From: UBA6115 sp050952935
GTDB taxonomy: Bacteria > Bacillota > Clostridia > Christensenellales > Aristaeellaceae
Reading direction: 5' to 3'
NCBI GenBank assembly: GCA_050952935.1
Contig: JBMNLS010000001.1
Span: 62,001 to 126,000 of the forward strand
DNA: 64,000 bases
Shown: positions 16,280-24,579 of the stretch, one piece after another
Layout: each line of letters opens with the position of its first letter
Position numbering within the stretch: the first letter of the stretch is position 1
Notes under the pieces: generated by a model
What the model saw: the letters and a program-made list of their open reading frames with translations, nothing else
Databases searched by the model: none
Told to the model about the DNA's origin: nothing
Translations under genes and position numbers: made by a program

Positions 16280-17392
16280 CTATTCCGCCACCCTGACCGG
16301 CAAAATCAAATAGGTGTACTGATTTCCGGTTACAGGGCACACCACACAGGGGCTGACATTGGTGTTATAGCGCATGGCTAAGTCTGAAGTGTCAATGTTT
16401 TTGATGACATCGGTAAGGTAGGTGGCGTTAAAGGCGATGTTCAAGGGGCTTCCATCAAAATCAATGGGCACCTGCTCCGTAGCTTCCGCACGCTCGGCAT
16501 TGGCGGAAATGGTGAGTATCTGTTCCCCAATGGACAGCTTCAGCAGGTTGTTGCTGCCGTCCCGGGCCACGATGGAGGCACGGTCAACAGAGGAGAGCAA
16601 GGCCTGACGATCAACCCGGATGGCGGTGGTCCAGGAAGTGGGCAGAATCTGTTTATAGTTGATGTATTCCCCCTGAATAAGCGGAGAATACACCGTGGTT
16701 TTTCCAAAGTTGGCCTTGAAATGGGTTTTTGACAGGGTAAATGTGATGGGTTGATCGCTGTCGGGCGTCATGCCGCTGAGGTCCTTCATCAGCCTGCCCG
16801 GAAAAATAAAAGAGAGGCTGTCTTTTCCCGGGGGCAGCTGATGCTCCACATACACCCGCTGCATGGCCAGGCGATAGCCATCCAGACAAACAAAGCGCAC
16901 TTCCTCAGGAAAAATCTCCATCAAACAGCCGGTGAGGATGCGCCTGGTTTCATCCGTGGATACGGCAAAGATGATGCGGCTGACAGCGGAACGGAACTTC
17001 TGCTGGCTGAGGGTGACCTCGGCCTCCGGAATCACCTCGGCAATGTCCGGAAAATCCTCGGCATCCATCAGCACCAGGCTGGTTTTGCTGCCCGCGTTTG
17101 TGACCACTGCCTGGCGGTTGTTCCGGGTGGTGAGCTCCACCTCGCCCGAGAGGGAGCGCATCCAGTCAGCGGTGAGCTTGGCTGGAAGCAAAGCAATGCC
17201 ATCCTCCTGCACCGCGGCAGGCACAGTGGCGGTGATGGTAACCTCTCCATCCGTACAGGTAAGCTGCAGCCCGTCGTCCCGTGTCTCCAAAAAGACGCCT
17301 TCCTGAAAAGCGCAGGTGGGGCGCTGGGTTTGGGCATGGCTGACCATGCTCATGGCATGATTAAAATCGCTGGCGTTAAAGATGACTTGCAT
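16280..17392 (-). CDS. dnaN: DNA polymerase III beta subunit (sliding clamp)
   Basis: The 370-residue protein has the three repeated clamp domains. Recognisable phrases are MQVIFNASDFNHAM at the start, LTCTDGEVTITATVPAAVQE, RRILTGCLMEI, VCLDGYRLAM and the near-terminal TYLILPVR that closes most bacterial clamps. It encircles DNA and tethers the replicative polymerase. ATG 17392 follows AAGGAGGAGCAC. In most bacteria dnaA lies directly upstream; here the upstream neighbour is nagB, and the 412-bp gap between them carries DnaA-box-like sequences. The clamp gene may be autoregulated or DnaA-regulated through those sites (inference). Confidence 0.97.
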   Translation of the reverse strand: MQVIFNASDFNHAMSMVSHAQTQRPTCAFQEGVFLETRDDGLQLTCTDGEVTITATVPAAVQEDGIALLPAKLTADWMRSLSGEVELTTRNNRQAVVTNAGSKTSLVLMDAEDFPDIAEVIPEAEVTLSQQKFRSAVSRIIFAVSTDETRRILTGCLMEIFPEEVRFVCLDGYRLAMQRVYVEHQLPPGKDSLSFIFPGRLMKDLSGMTPDSDQPITFTLSKTHFKANFGKTTVYSPLIQGEYINYKQILPTSWTTAIRVDRQALLSSVDRASIVARDGSNNLLKLSIGEQILTISANAERAEATEQVPIDFDGSPLNIAFNATYLTDVIKNIDTSDLAMRYNTNVSPCVVCPVTGNQYTYLILPVRVAE

Positions 17393-17417
17393 GTGCTCCT
17401 CCTTTGGGCCGGGTTCG

Positions 17418-17802
17418 CCGGATAGTAACAGTAGTTAATAATAAATAGCAGTAGTAGTAGGGGCTGTGGATGGCGTGGAAAAGCGCCTTTTTTTGTCTGA
17501 GAGCTGGCATAAACCCTGTGGGAAGCGCCGGGGAAAACCGTGGAGGCTCTGTGGACGGCTGTGGATAGAACTGTTCTTGATGAGCCCGAGAATGCCATAG
17601 ACTTTCTGACAGTTTGTTTAGAACCCGACGCCAAGAGGATTCTTCCACCAGTTCCCCTGCTGTTCGCTGGACAGGCCACATCGGGTTTTAGATGCCTTTC
17701 CACAGGCTGGATGAATTGTGGGCATCATATCCCCGAAAAAAATCTCAGGCGTTTAGCGCTCAGAAGCTTTTTGTCCCCAGGCTGCCCACAATCTTTTTCA
17801 CA
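17418..17802. other. Candidate replication origin or DnaA-binding region
   Basis: This non-coding gap upstream of dnaN contains repeated matches to the DnaA box TGTGGATAA: TGTGGATAG (17560-17568, 8/9), TGTGGATGG (17465-17473), TGTGGACGG (17550-17558, directly in tandem with the former), TGTGGGAAG (17518-17526), and reversed CTTTCCACA (17696-17704) and TTTTTCACA (17794-17802). Immediately left of the 17465 box lies TAG CAG TAG TAG TAG (17446-17460), a GGGC spacer and, further left, an AT-rich TTAATAATAAA. Read 3' to 5' away from the box this is GAT GAT GAT GAC GAT, the pattern of the DnaA-trio element next to a GC spacer and DnaA box. The absence of dnaA and of a gene-strand switch argue for caution. 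Confidence 0.55.
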
Positions 17803-17804
17803 GC

Positions 17805-18524
17805 TTAAAGCTTGGAAGCGGCCGCCTCATCCAGCAGCAGGGTGACATTGTGATGCAGCCTTAAGATGGAGGCGGGCAGGCTGGGGGTAACCGGGCCTTT
17901 TACCATTTTGCGCACGGCTTCAGCCTTTTCATTGCCAGTGGCCAGCAGCATGATTTCCCGGGCGGCCATGATGGTACCGATGGCCATGGAGACGGCCTGA
18001 CGGGGAACATCCCGCTCTGAATTGAAGAAGCGCTTGTTGGCCTGAATGGTGCTGTTGGTGAGGTTGACCACCTGGGTGCCATAGCCAAAGTTGTCGGCCG
18101 GCTCGTTAAAACCGATGTGTCCGTTGTGGCCGATGCCTAACAACTGCAAATCAATGCCGCCGGCTTTTAGGATGGCGGCGTCGTAGCGCCTGCACTCTCT
18201 GCTCAGCGCTTTGGCGTTGCCGTCCGGCAAAAAGCTGGCCTTAAAATTCACATGGTCAAGCAGCTGCACCTGCATGAAGGCATGATAGCTGCAAGGGTGG
18301 GAAATGGGGATGCCCACATATTCATCCAGATTGAAAGTGGTGGCTTTGGAAAAATCAACCGCCTTTTCCTGGTAGAGGCGAATCAGCTCCTGATAGGTGG
18401 CAATCGGCGTGGAGCCGGTGGCAAGTCCGATAACGCTGTTAGGCTTCCGGATGATCTGTGAAGAAATCAATATGGCCGCCGACTGAGCCAGCGCTTTTGC
18501 GTTGGGAAATACTTGAACGATCAT
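17805..18524 (-). CDS. nagB: Glucosamine-6-phosphate deaminase
   Basis: The 239-residue protein carries the family landmarks: GLATGSTPIATYQELI (phosphate loop), TFNLDEYVGI (catalytic Asp of the DEY motif), LLGIGHNGHIGFNEP (catalytic His/Glu region) and the C-terminal VTPSLPASILRLHHNV. It converts glucosamine-6-phosphate to fructose-6-phosphate and ammonia in the cytosol. The start at ATG 18524 is chosen because GAGGAGGGCG precedes it and lies within the longer TTG-initiated frame. No nagA or PTS gene is adjacent. It stands between dnaN and an MFS gene and is probably transcribed on its own or together with the MFS gene (54 bp upstream). Confidence 0.96.
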   Translation of the reverse strand: MIVQVFPNAKALAQSAAILISSQIIRKPNSVIGLATGSTPIATYQELIRLYQEKAVDFSKATTFNLDEYVGIPISHPCSYHAFMQVQLLDHVNFKASFLPDGNAKALSRECRRYDAAILKAGGIDLQLLGIGHNGHIGFNEPADNFGYGTQVVNLTNSTIQANKRFFNSERDVPRQAVSMAIGTIMAAREIMLLATGNEKAEAVRKMVKGPVTPSLPASILRLHHNVTLLLDEAAASKL

Positions 18525-18578
18525 AAACGCCCTCCTCAATTTCCATGATTATATCATATTATAGTGAAAATGACTTCC

Positions 18579-19742
18579 TTAATCTGTCAAATTTTTATAT
18601 CCGGGCGAAGCCCTGGCCAGCGGCAGCGACAAGGCAGGAATCAAAAGCGCCATCAGCGCGCATAAAACCACCGTGATCTCAGGATTGCCCACCCATTTGC
18701 CAATGAGAACCGGAAAAAGAGAGTTGCCGGCGGTGGTAAACAGCATCATCACCGCAAACACCGCTCCGCTGCGCAGGGGCAGCGCCCGGGAAGCCAACAC
18801 AAACAGCATCGGCCACACAGCGCCGCATCCGGCGCCATAAAGGGCTGTGCCGATCAATCGCCAAACGGCATTGGGCGCCAGCAGGCTGACAGCGGCGCCC
18901 AGGGGCATCATCAGCGTCAGCCAGCGCAGGCTGATCATCTCCCTGCCCTCCATGCGGGTGCCCGCCAGGCGCAACAGGATCATTGCCAGCCAGAACAGCG
19001 AGATGGATAGGTCGGCCATCCTGCTTCCTTCCCCATGCAGCAGAAAAAGCTGCCGCAAATAAACCACGGCCACGCTTTCACAGCCCAGATAGATAAACAC
19101 CATCACCGCGCATAAAAACACCGATTTGTGCTTTAAGACGGAAAACATGTTGAGCCGGGTTTTATCCAGGGTTTTTGAGCCCATATCCCCGCCTGCCAGC
19201 AGGATGCCCAGGCCCGTTAAACCGATAAGCGCCGCGCACACCAAGATCAGCCCGCCAAAGTGCCTGCCGCTGGCCAGGTACCCCATCACAGCCAGCGGGG
19301 ATAGAATGGCGCCCAGGCCAAAGAACACCTGGGACAGGTTCATCCAGCCGGTGGCGTTTTGAGGGTTTTCATCGGTGAGCAGCGCGCTGGAAATGGCCTC
19401 GCTGGGGCTAAACCCCATGCCGGTGATGAACAGGCCTGCCATCACCATGGGCAGGGAGGCAGCAAAATAAGTAATCAGCATTCCCATGACAATCAGCCCG
19501 CAGGAAGCGATCACAATGCGCCGTTTGCCCAGGCTGTCGGCCAGGGTGCCGGAAATCAAAACGCTGACCAGCATCCCGGCGGCGTGGGATGAGATGAACA
19601 TCCCCGCGTCTGTCCCCACCAGGGAAAACTGCTGGGCCAGGCGGTCAGACACGGTGCTCAGCAGGCTGGCATACACCCCCAGCCAGCCAATCAGCAGGCA
19701 CAGCAGCAAGCTGCGCCCCAAAGCGGGAGATTTTTCAGGCAT
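18579..19742 (-). CDS. Major facilitator superfamily transporter
   Basis: The 387-residue protein has about 12 hydrophobic helices and the MFS loop motif between helices 2 and 3 (GTLADSLGKRRIVIASCG). ATG 19742 is used because GAGGAGGTCAGCG lies directly upstream. The substrate is unknown; the sugar/multidrug-like architecture and the distance to nagB (54 bp, same strand) make an amino-sugar or related solute conceivable, but there is no specific signature. The N-terminus is cytoplasmic and short. Confidence 0.88.
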   Translation of the reverse strand: MPEKSPALGRSLLLCLLIGWLGVYASLLSTVSDRLAQQFSLVGTDAGMFISSHAAGMLVSVLISGTLADSLGKRRIVIASCGLIVMGMLITYFAASLPMVMAGLFITGMGFSPSEAISSALLTDENPQNATGWMNLSQVFFGLGAILSPLAVMGYLASGRHFGGLILVCAALIGLTGLGILLAGGDMGSKTLDKTRLNMFSVLKHKSVFLCAVMVFIYLGCESVAVVYLRQLFLLHGEGSRMADLSISLFWLAMILLRLAGTRMEGREMISLRWLTLMMPLGAAVSLLAPNAVWRLIGTALYGAGCGAVWPMLFVLASRALPLRSGAVFAVMMLFTTAGNSLFPVLIGKWVGNPEITVVLCALMALLIPALSLPLARASPGYKNLTD

Positions 19743-19854
19743 CGCTGACCTCCTCATCCTTCATCAAACAAAGTATATCGGGCCCGGGATGGTTTGTCGA
19801 TTATTTTTTGAATAAACATGGTATAATCTCAGAAAGAAATCGGGGGAGGCGGGC

Positions 19855-20142
19855 ATGGCGGGAAAACTGTGGCTAAGACAGATCAGGAAAAACAAGATAA
19901 CGGCGGACACGGTGGCCGCCTGTGATAAATCCAACTGGCAGGAGGCGCTGGCAACAGGCTGCCGGGAGATGGACATTGGCGTGCCCATGGTGCTAAGCCG
20001 CCATATACAGGATTGGGATAATTTTTCCCAGACCCGGTTTTTGCCGGAGCATTTTATGGAACCGGTGCATTTTGACCGCCTGGAAGCCGAGTATTTTGAC
20101 CCGGACGCGAAAAAGAAGCCCCGGCCGGATAGGGGGTATTGA
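19855..20142 (+). CDS. Small conserved-looking protein of unknown function
   Basis: The product has 95 residues, with a good ribosome site (GGGGGAGGCGGGC before ATG 19855). The sequence is coherent (DIGVPMVLSRHIQDWDNFSQ, then EHFMEPVHFDRLEAEYFDPD) with a basic Lys/Arg tail, no signal peptide and no membrane segment. It ends one base before the start codon of the DUF1643 gene at 20144, so the two are almost certainly co-translated. I do not recognise the family. The pairing suggests a shared cytosolic task. Confidence 0.75.
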   Translation: MAGKLWLRQIRKNKITADTVAACDKSNWQEALATGCREMDIGVPMVLSRHIQDWDNFSQTRFLPEHFMEPVHFDRLEAEYFDPDAKKKPRPDRGY

Positions 20143-20143
20143 G

Positions 20144-20740
20144 ATGCATATTCCAAAGCGCAGCATTCACAGCCAGAAGCTCATGACATTTGAAGAGGCC
20201 CTGGCGGAAAAGGCCGTGGATTTTGATGATAGGAAGTGGCTCTACCTACCGCCCCGCTACCTGGAATACCGCTATGTGCTGGGCACCTTGGGGGATAAAC
20301 CGCTGATCTGTGTGGGGCTCAACCCCTCCACCGCCAGGCCCGATGCCCTTGACAACACCCTCAAAAGCGTGGAACGGGTGGCCCGGCACAATGGCTATGA
20401 CAGCTTCCTTATGATGAACCTTTACGCCCAGCGCGCCACCCGGCCGGGGGATATGGATCAGGAGGTGTGCGATTTTCTTCACCGAGAGAACCTGAAGGCC
20501 TTTTCCTATCTGCTGGGAAAAACCAAAACTGTATGGGCGGCTTGGGGGGCTGTGATGGAAACCCGGGGCTATTTGCATCATTGCATGGCGGACTTTGCAG
20601 CTGAAGGAGAAGCCCGGGGCGCCCGATGGGTATGCGCCGGCAAAAGAACCAAGAAAGGCCACCCCCATCACCCGCTGTATTTGCGGAAGGATAGTGAGTT
20701 TGAGGCTTTTGATATGGCAGGGTATCTGGAAACCATGTGA
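20144..20740 (+). CDS. DUF1643 family protein
   Basis: The 198-residue protein has the core pattern of DUF1643: PLICVGLNPSTARPDALDNT, GYDSFLMMNLYAQRATRPGD, WAAWGAVMETRGY and KGHPHHPLYL near the C-terminus. The biochemical role of this family is not established; its conserved Asn, Arg and His residues suggest an enzyme or nucleotide-binding protein. ATG 20144 follows AGGGGGTATTGAG and overlaps the end of the preceding small gene almost exactly. The longer frame that starts at 20072 overlaps the coding part of that gene and is not used. Confidence 0.85.
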   Translation: MHIPKRSIHSQKLMTFEEALAEKAVDFDDRKWLYLPPRYLEYRYVLGTLGDKPLICVGLNPSTARPDALDNTLKSVERVARHNGYDSFLMMNLYAQRATRPGDMDQEVCDFLHRENLKAFSYLLGKTKTVWAAWGAVMETRGYLHHCMADFAAEGEARGARWVCAGKRTKKGHPHHPLYLRKDSEFEAFDMAGYLETM

Positions 20741-20784
20741 ACCAAAGCGGCATGCTGTAATCCCGATAAAATAAGAGGTGATGT

Positions 20785-21603
20785 ATGATGGATTTCGCAA
20801 AGTTATCAATAATTGAGGGTTCTCAGGCCCGGGCGCAGGCGCTGTATGAGGGCATCTTCACCGATGAGGATGGACGGCTGCGCATGGGCACCGGCTTGAA
20901 GCTGGAGGCGCTCACCACCCTGCACGTTCTGTTTGAGGAATTAGCGCCAAGCAGCCGGGTGCTGGACCTGGGCTGCGGCACGGGGGTGTACGCCCTGCCC
21001 CTGGCGGAAGCGGGGCATGAGGTGGTGGCGGTTGACCTGGTGCCCGCCCATATTGAACAGGTGAAACGGAAAATCACACCCTGCCTGCGCCTTGAGGCCA
21101 TCTGTCAGGACGCCCAGGCGGCGCTGGATGGGATAGCGGATAATAGCTTTGACGCCGTGCTTTGCCTGGGGCCCATGTATCACCTGCGGACAGAGCAGGA
21201 GCGGGTCAAACTGCTGGCAGAATGCAGGCGCGTGCTGAGGCCCGGCGGGCGGGTGTTCATCGCTTTTATCAACAACGATTGGGTCATCGCCACCCAGACG
21301 CTGCGCTATGACGGGGGCAAATACATGACCGAGGGGAATTATGATCAGGATACCTTCCGGGTGGATGATTTTCCCTTTGTGTTTCACACCCTGGCGCAGG
21401 CAGAGGCGGAAACCGCCAAAGCAGGGCTTCGTATTTTGCGCCGGGTGAACAGCGATGGGCTGAGCGAAATGCTGGAGGATGAGTTCGCCGCCTTCACCGC
21501 CGATGAATACGCCCGGTGGTTCCGCTATCATCTCTACCTGTGCGAAAAGCCGGAGCATTTAGGCGCCTGCAACCACTGGCTGTTTGTGTGTGAGGGGGAG
21601 TGA
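20785..21603 (+). CDS. SAM-dependent class I methyltransferase
   Basis: The 272-residue protein has motif I RVLDLGCGTGVYALPLAEAG, the acidic residue after strand 2 (EVVAVDLVPAHIEQVKR), motif II-like FDAVLCLGPMYHL, and motif III with a Pro-Gly turn (RRVLRPGGRVFIAFINNDWV). These define the Rossmann fold that binds S-adenosylmethionine. The substrate is unknown; the soluble form and the UbiE/COQ5-like motif spacing suggest a small molecule. The site AAGAGGTGATGT precedes ATG 20785 (a second ATG follows at once). It is followed after 55 bp by the M20 peptidase gene. Confidence 0.92.
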   Translation: MMDFAKLSIIEGSQARAQALYEGIFTDEDGRLRMGTGLKLEALTTLHVLFEELAPSSRVLDLGCGTGVYALPLAEAGHEVVAVDLVPAHIEQVKRKITPCLRLEAICQDAQAALDGIADNSFDAVLCLGPMYHLRTEQERVKLLAECRRVLRPGGRVFIAFINNDWVIATQTLRYDGGKYMTEGNYDQDTFRVDDFPFVFHTLAQAEAETAKAGLRILRRVNSDGLSEMLEDEFAAFTADEYARWFRYHLYLCEKPEHLGACNHWLFVCEGE

Positions 21604-21658
21604 AACATGCGGTATGTGGAAAAAACGGTCATGCTGAAAGCGTGAAGAAGGAAAAGCC

Positions 21659-22975
21659 ATGCAAGAAAAGCAGACAAAAAAAGCCGCTTCCAAATTAAGC
21701 GCCCTGCTGCGCTTCCCCACCGTGGCGGGGCCTAAGGAGGACCAGGCGGCCTTTGCGGGCTGCCAGGAGGCCATTCACGATTTTTTTCCGGAGGTGGCGC
21801 GGGTTTGCGAGCGTCATCTCATCGCCGGGCGGGGGATAGTCTATCATTGGCGGGGGAAATCACAGGATAAATCCTGGGTGATGATGGCCCATTATGATGT
21901 GGTGCCCGCGCCCCCCGAGGGCTGGGACAGACCGCCCTTTTCAGGGGACATTGAGGAGGGCTTCATCCATGGCCGGGGGGCGGTGGACACCAAGGGCACG
22001 CTGGTGGCGATGCTGGAGGCGGCGGAAGGGTTGATTGCCGAAGGCTTTGTGCCGGAGCAGGACATCTACTTCTGTTTTTCCGGGGACGAGGAAACCTATG
22101 GCCCCACCACAGAGGCGATCATAGCCTGGCTGAAAGAAAGAGATGCCCTGCCCTGGGCGGTGCTGGACGAGGGGGGCGACCTGCAATCTGACATTGCGCC
22201 CGGCCACAGGGGCCTGGCCGCCCAGGTGGGGGTGGCTGAAAAGGGCATGGCGCAGATCAGACTGTCGGTGACGGGCCCCGGCGGCCACGCCTCCCGCCCG
22301 CCCCGCGAAAGCCAGGGGGTGACCCTGGCCCGGGCCATCACGCGGCTGCATCAAAGGCCCTTTCCCATGCGCATCACAAGCCCAGTAAAGGAAGCGCTTG
22401 CGCTCCTGAGCGCCAAAAGCGCCTGGCCATATCGGCTGATGTATCGTTACCCTGAGGTGTTTGGCAGGCTTATCACCCGCTATGCCGGAAAGCGGGCCGG
22501 CAGCATAGCGGCGATGTTCCACACCACCTGCGCCCTGACCCAGCTGTCAGGCAGCGATGTTCCCAATGTGCTGCCCATCACCGCCACAGCCGGCCTTAAC
22601 CTGCGCCTGCTGCCGGGGGACAGCCTTGAACAGGCGGCGGCCCATGTGCGAAGCGCCGTTGATGATGACAGGGTTCAGGTGGAGCTGGTCACGGGCAATG
22701 ACCCCAGCCCTGTATCGGAAACATCAGGCCCCGCCTTTGCCCGCATCAGGCAGGCGGTGGAGGCCATCTGGCCCGATGCCCTCACCCTGCCCTCCCTGAT
22801 GGCGGGCGCCACGGACGCCTATCATTACAGCGCCATTTGTCCCCGGGTTTATCGGTTTTCACCGCTTAACATCAGCTCTGATATCGCCGCCACCGTGCAT
22901 GCCGCCAACGAGCGCCTGCCTGTTGCTGCATTGGATGAGGCGGTGGCGTTCTATCGCGCTTTTATCAAGGGTTAA
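21659..22975 (+). CDS. M20 family metallopeptidase (carboxypeptidase/deacylase type)
   Basis: The 438-residue protein shows the di-zinc site motifs of M20 enzymes: MMAHYDVVPAPPEGWDRPPF, GRGAVDTKGTLVAMLEA and CFSGDEETYGPTT, where Asp and Glu residues bind and bridge the metals. The dimerisation lid follows (RLSVTGPGGHASRPP). It would hydrolyse a peptide or N-acyl amino acid bond in the cytosol, since there is no signal peptide. Sequence style is like carboxypeptidase S or succinyl-diaminopimelate desuccinylase relatives; the exact substrate is not clear. ATG 21659 follows GAAGGAAAAGCC. Its end overlaps the convergent gene at 22972 by 4 bp. Confidence 0.93.
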   Translation: MQEKQTKKAASKLSALLRFPTVAGPKEDQAAFAGCQEAIHDFFPEVARVCERHLIAGRGIVYHWRGKSQDKSWVMMAHYDVVPAPPEGWDRPPFSGDIEEGFIHGRGAVDTKGTLVAMLEAAEGLIAEGFVPEQDIYFCFSGDEETYGPTTEAIIAWLKERDALPWAVLDEGGDLQSDIAPGHRGLAAQVGVAEKGMAQIRLSVTGPGGHASRPPRESQGVTLARAITRLHQRPFPMRITSPVKEALALLSAKSAWPYRLMYRYPEVFGRLITRYAGKRAGSIAAMFHTTCALTQLSGSDVPNVLPITATAGLNLRLLPGDSLEQAAAHVRSAVDDDRVQVELVTGNDPSPVSETSGPAFARIRQAVEAIWPDALTLPSLMAGATDAYHYSAICPRVYRFSPLNISSDIAATVHAANERLPVAALDEAVAFYRAFIKG

Positions 22976-24570
22976 GAGACCCGCATGGCTTGGCCGCTGG
23001 TGCGAAGCGCCGCGGGATTCAGGCGGCCATTTTCCAACACCGGGATGCCATTGATCAGCACATGCCGGATGCCAAAGGGTTTTTCCTGATCGGGCACGCC
23101 GGAGAGCAGCTCGGCCTCGTTAAAGACGGTGATATCCGCGAAAGCGCCGGGCCTTAATACGCCCCGGTCTTTCAGGCCAAAGCGGCGGGCGGTGGCTCCG
23201 GTCATCTTCATGATGGTGCCCGGCAGGGTATCGCCCCGGCCCAACAGGGCCTGCTGGAGAAACTTGGGGAAGCAGTCATACATGGCGGGGTTTTGCACGC
23301 CATGGGGCTCCCACCAGGCATCGGTCATGAAAAGCGCCCGGGGATGTTTGGCCAATTCGTCAATGATGGCAGGGGTGCTGTAGGGGCCCATGTTGACCCG
23401 GCCTTTAAAATCGCTCATTTCACACAGCCGCAGATAGGCCTCAATTTTCCCCACGCCCATTTCCCGGGCGATGGCGGCCACGGTTTTACCCTCATATTGC
23501 TCATGCCCTTCGCCCAGGCGGGCGATGAGGATGTCGTCAAAGTTAAAGCCCAGCAGCAGGATGCTGGCGCGGGCCAGAAGGGTAAAGCGCAGGCGGTTAA
23601 AGAACTGGCGCTTCTTTTTGGCGCTCAGCGCCTGATACCAGGGCGGCATCACCACCGTGATCACGGTGACGCCCAGGGTTTCGTGGTAGATGTCAAAGCC
23701 GATGTCAATGCCTTCACTTGCCATCTGGTCGATGATGCGAATCACCTCATCCTTGGCGGCAAAACTCCGCCGCCCCACAAAAATGGCGTGGGAATAGTGC
23801 AGCTTCAGCCGGCTGCCGCTGGCCAGATCATGAAGCTCGTCCAGAGCGCGCAGCAGGTGGGGGCGGCCCAGCAGCTGCTTATAAGCCATGCTCACCTTGG
23901 ACAGCGCCCGTGCGTGGACGGCAAGGGGGCGGTCATAGCGCTCACAGAGCCTGGCGATCGCAAGCAGCTCTTCTCTGGGGGCATAAAGCCCCGGATCATA
24001 CATAAGCCCCAGGCTGATGCCGCAGGCGCCCTCCTTCAGCCCATCCTCCATGAGGTTCAGCATCCGGGTCATTTCAGCGTCTGTAAGGGGGCGGTTGGCG
24101 CTTCCCGACACGCTGGCGCGGGCGGTGTTGTGGCCAATCAGAAGGGCCAGGTTGCAGGGCGTTTGACGATCCGTTTTCCGGAAAAACTGCCCGGCGCTGC
24201 CCAGGGGCTTGAAGGATTCATCCAATTGGAAAATCCCGCCGCCCAGACCGGACAGATGAGGGCTGTCAGGCTCAAAACCAGCGGCGCTCAGCCCGCAGTT
24301 GCCGGTGACAAAGCCGGTGATGCCCTGGCGGATAAAAGGCTCAAAGGCGGGCAGCGGATCCTCCCACAGGGCGCACCAGTCGTTGTGGGAATGGGCGTCA
24401 ATAAAGCCGGGCGAGAGGCTGAGGCCATCCATCTCCCAAACCCTGGCCCCCTCCCGGGGAAGGTCTTGGCCAATGGCCAGGATGCGCTTCCCTTCAATCA
24501 TCACATCCTGGCGCAGAGGGGTTCCTCCCAGGCCGTCATGGGTGAGGGCGCCGGTCAGCAGTGTTTTCAT
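22972..24570 (-). CDS. N-acyl-D-amino-acid deacylase family amidohydrolase
   Basis: The 532-residue protein is an amidohydrolase with the D-aminoacylase layout: a small N-terminal beta-domain (GKRILAIGQDLPREGARVWE), metal ligands SPGFIDAHSHND, TGNCGLSAAGF, and the C-terminal GATARRFGLKDRGVLRPGAF followed by ADITVFNEAE. These enzymes remove the acyl group of N-acyl-D-amino acids, or cleave related amides, with zinc. ATG 24570 follows AAAGGAGCACC, and the gene begins only 9 bp after the fusion gene's stop, so it is the third cistron of the SDR/fusion operon. That context suggests a lipid-like or N-acylated product as its substrate, which is inference. Confidence 0.9.
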   Translation of the reverse strand: MKTLLTGALTHDGLGGTPLRQDVMIEGKRILAIGQDLPREGARVWEMDGLSLSPGFIDAHSHNDWCALWEDPLPAFEPFIRQGITGFVTGNCGLSAAGFEPDSPHLSGLGGGIFQLDESFKPLGSAGQFFRKTDRQTPCNLALLIGHNTARASVSGSANRPLTDAEMTRMLNLMEDGLKEGACGISLGLMYDPGLYAPREELLAIARLCERYDRPLAVHARALSKVSMAYKQLLGRPHLLRALDELHDLASGSRLKLHYSHAIFVGRRSFAAKDEVIRIIDQMASEGIDIGFDIYHETLGVTVITVVMPPWYQALSAKKKRQFFNRLRFTLLARASILLLGFNFDDILIARLGEGHEQYEGKTVAAIAREMGVGKIEAYLRLCEMSDFKGRVNMGPYSTPAIIDELAKHPRALFMTDAWWEPHGVQNPAMYDCFPKFLQQALLGRGDTLPGTIMKMTGATARRFGLKDRGVLRPGAFADITVFNEAELLSGVPDQEKPFGIRHVLINGIPVLENGRLNPAALRTSGQAMRVS

Positions 24571-24579
24571 GGTGCTCCT

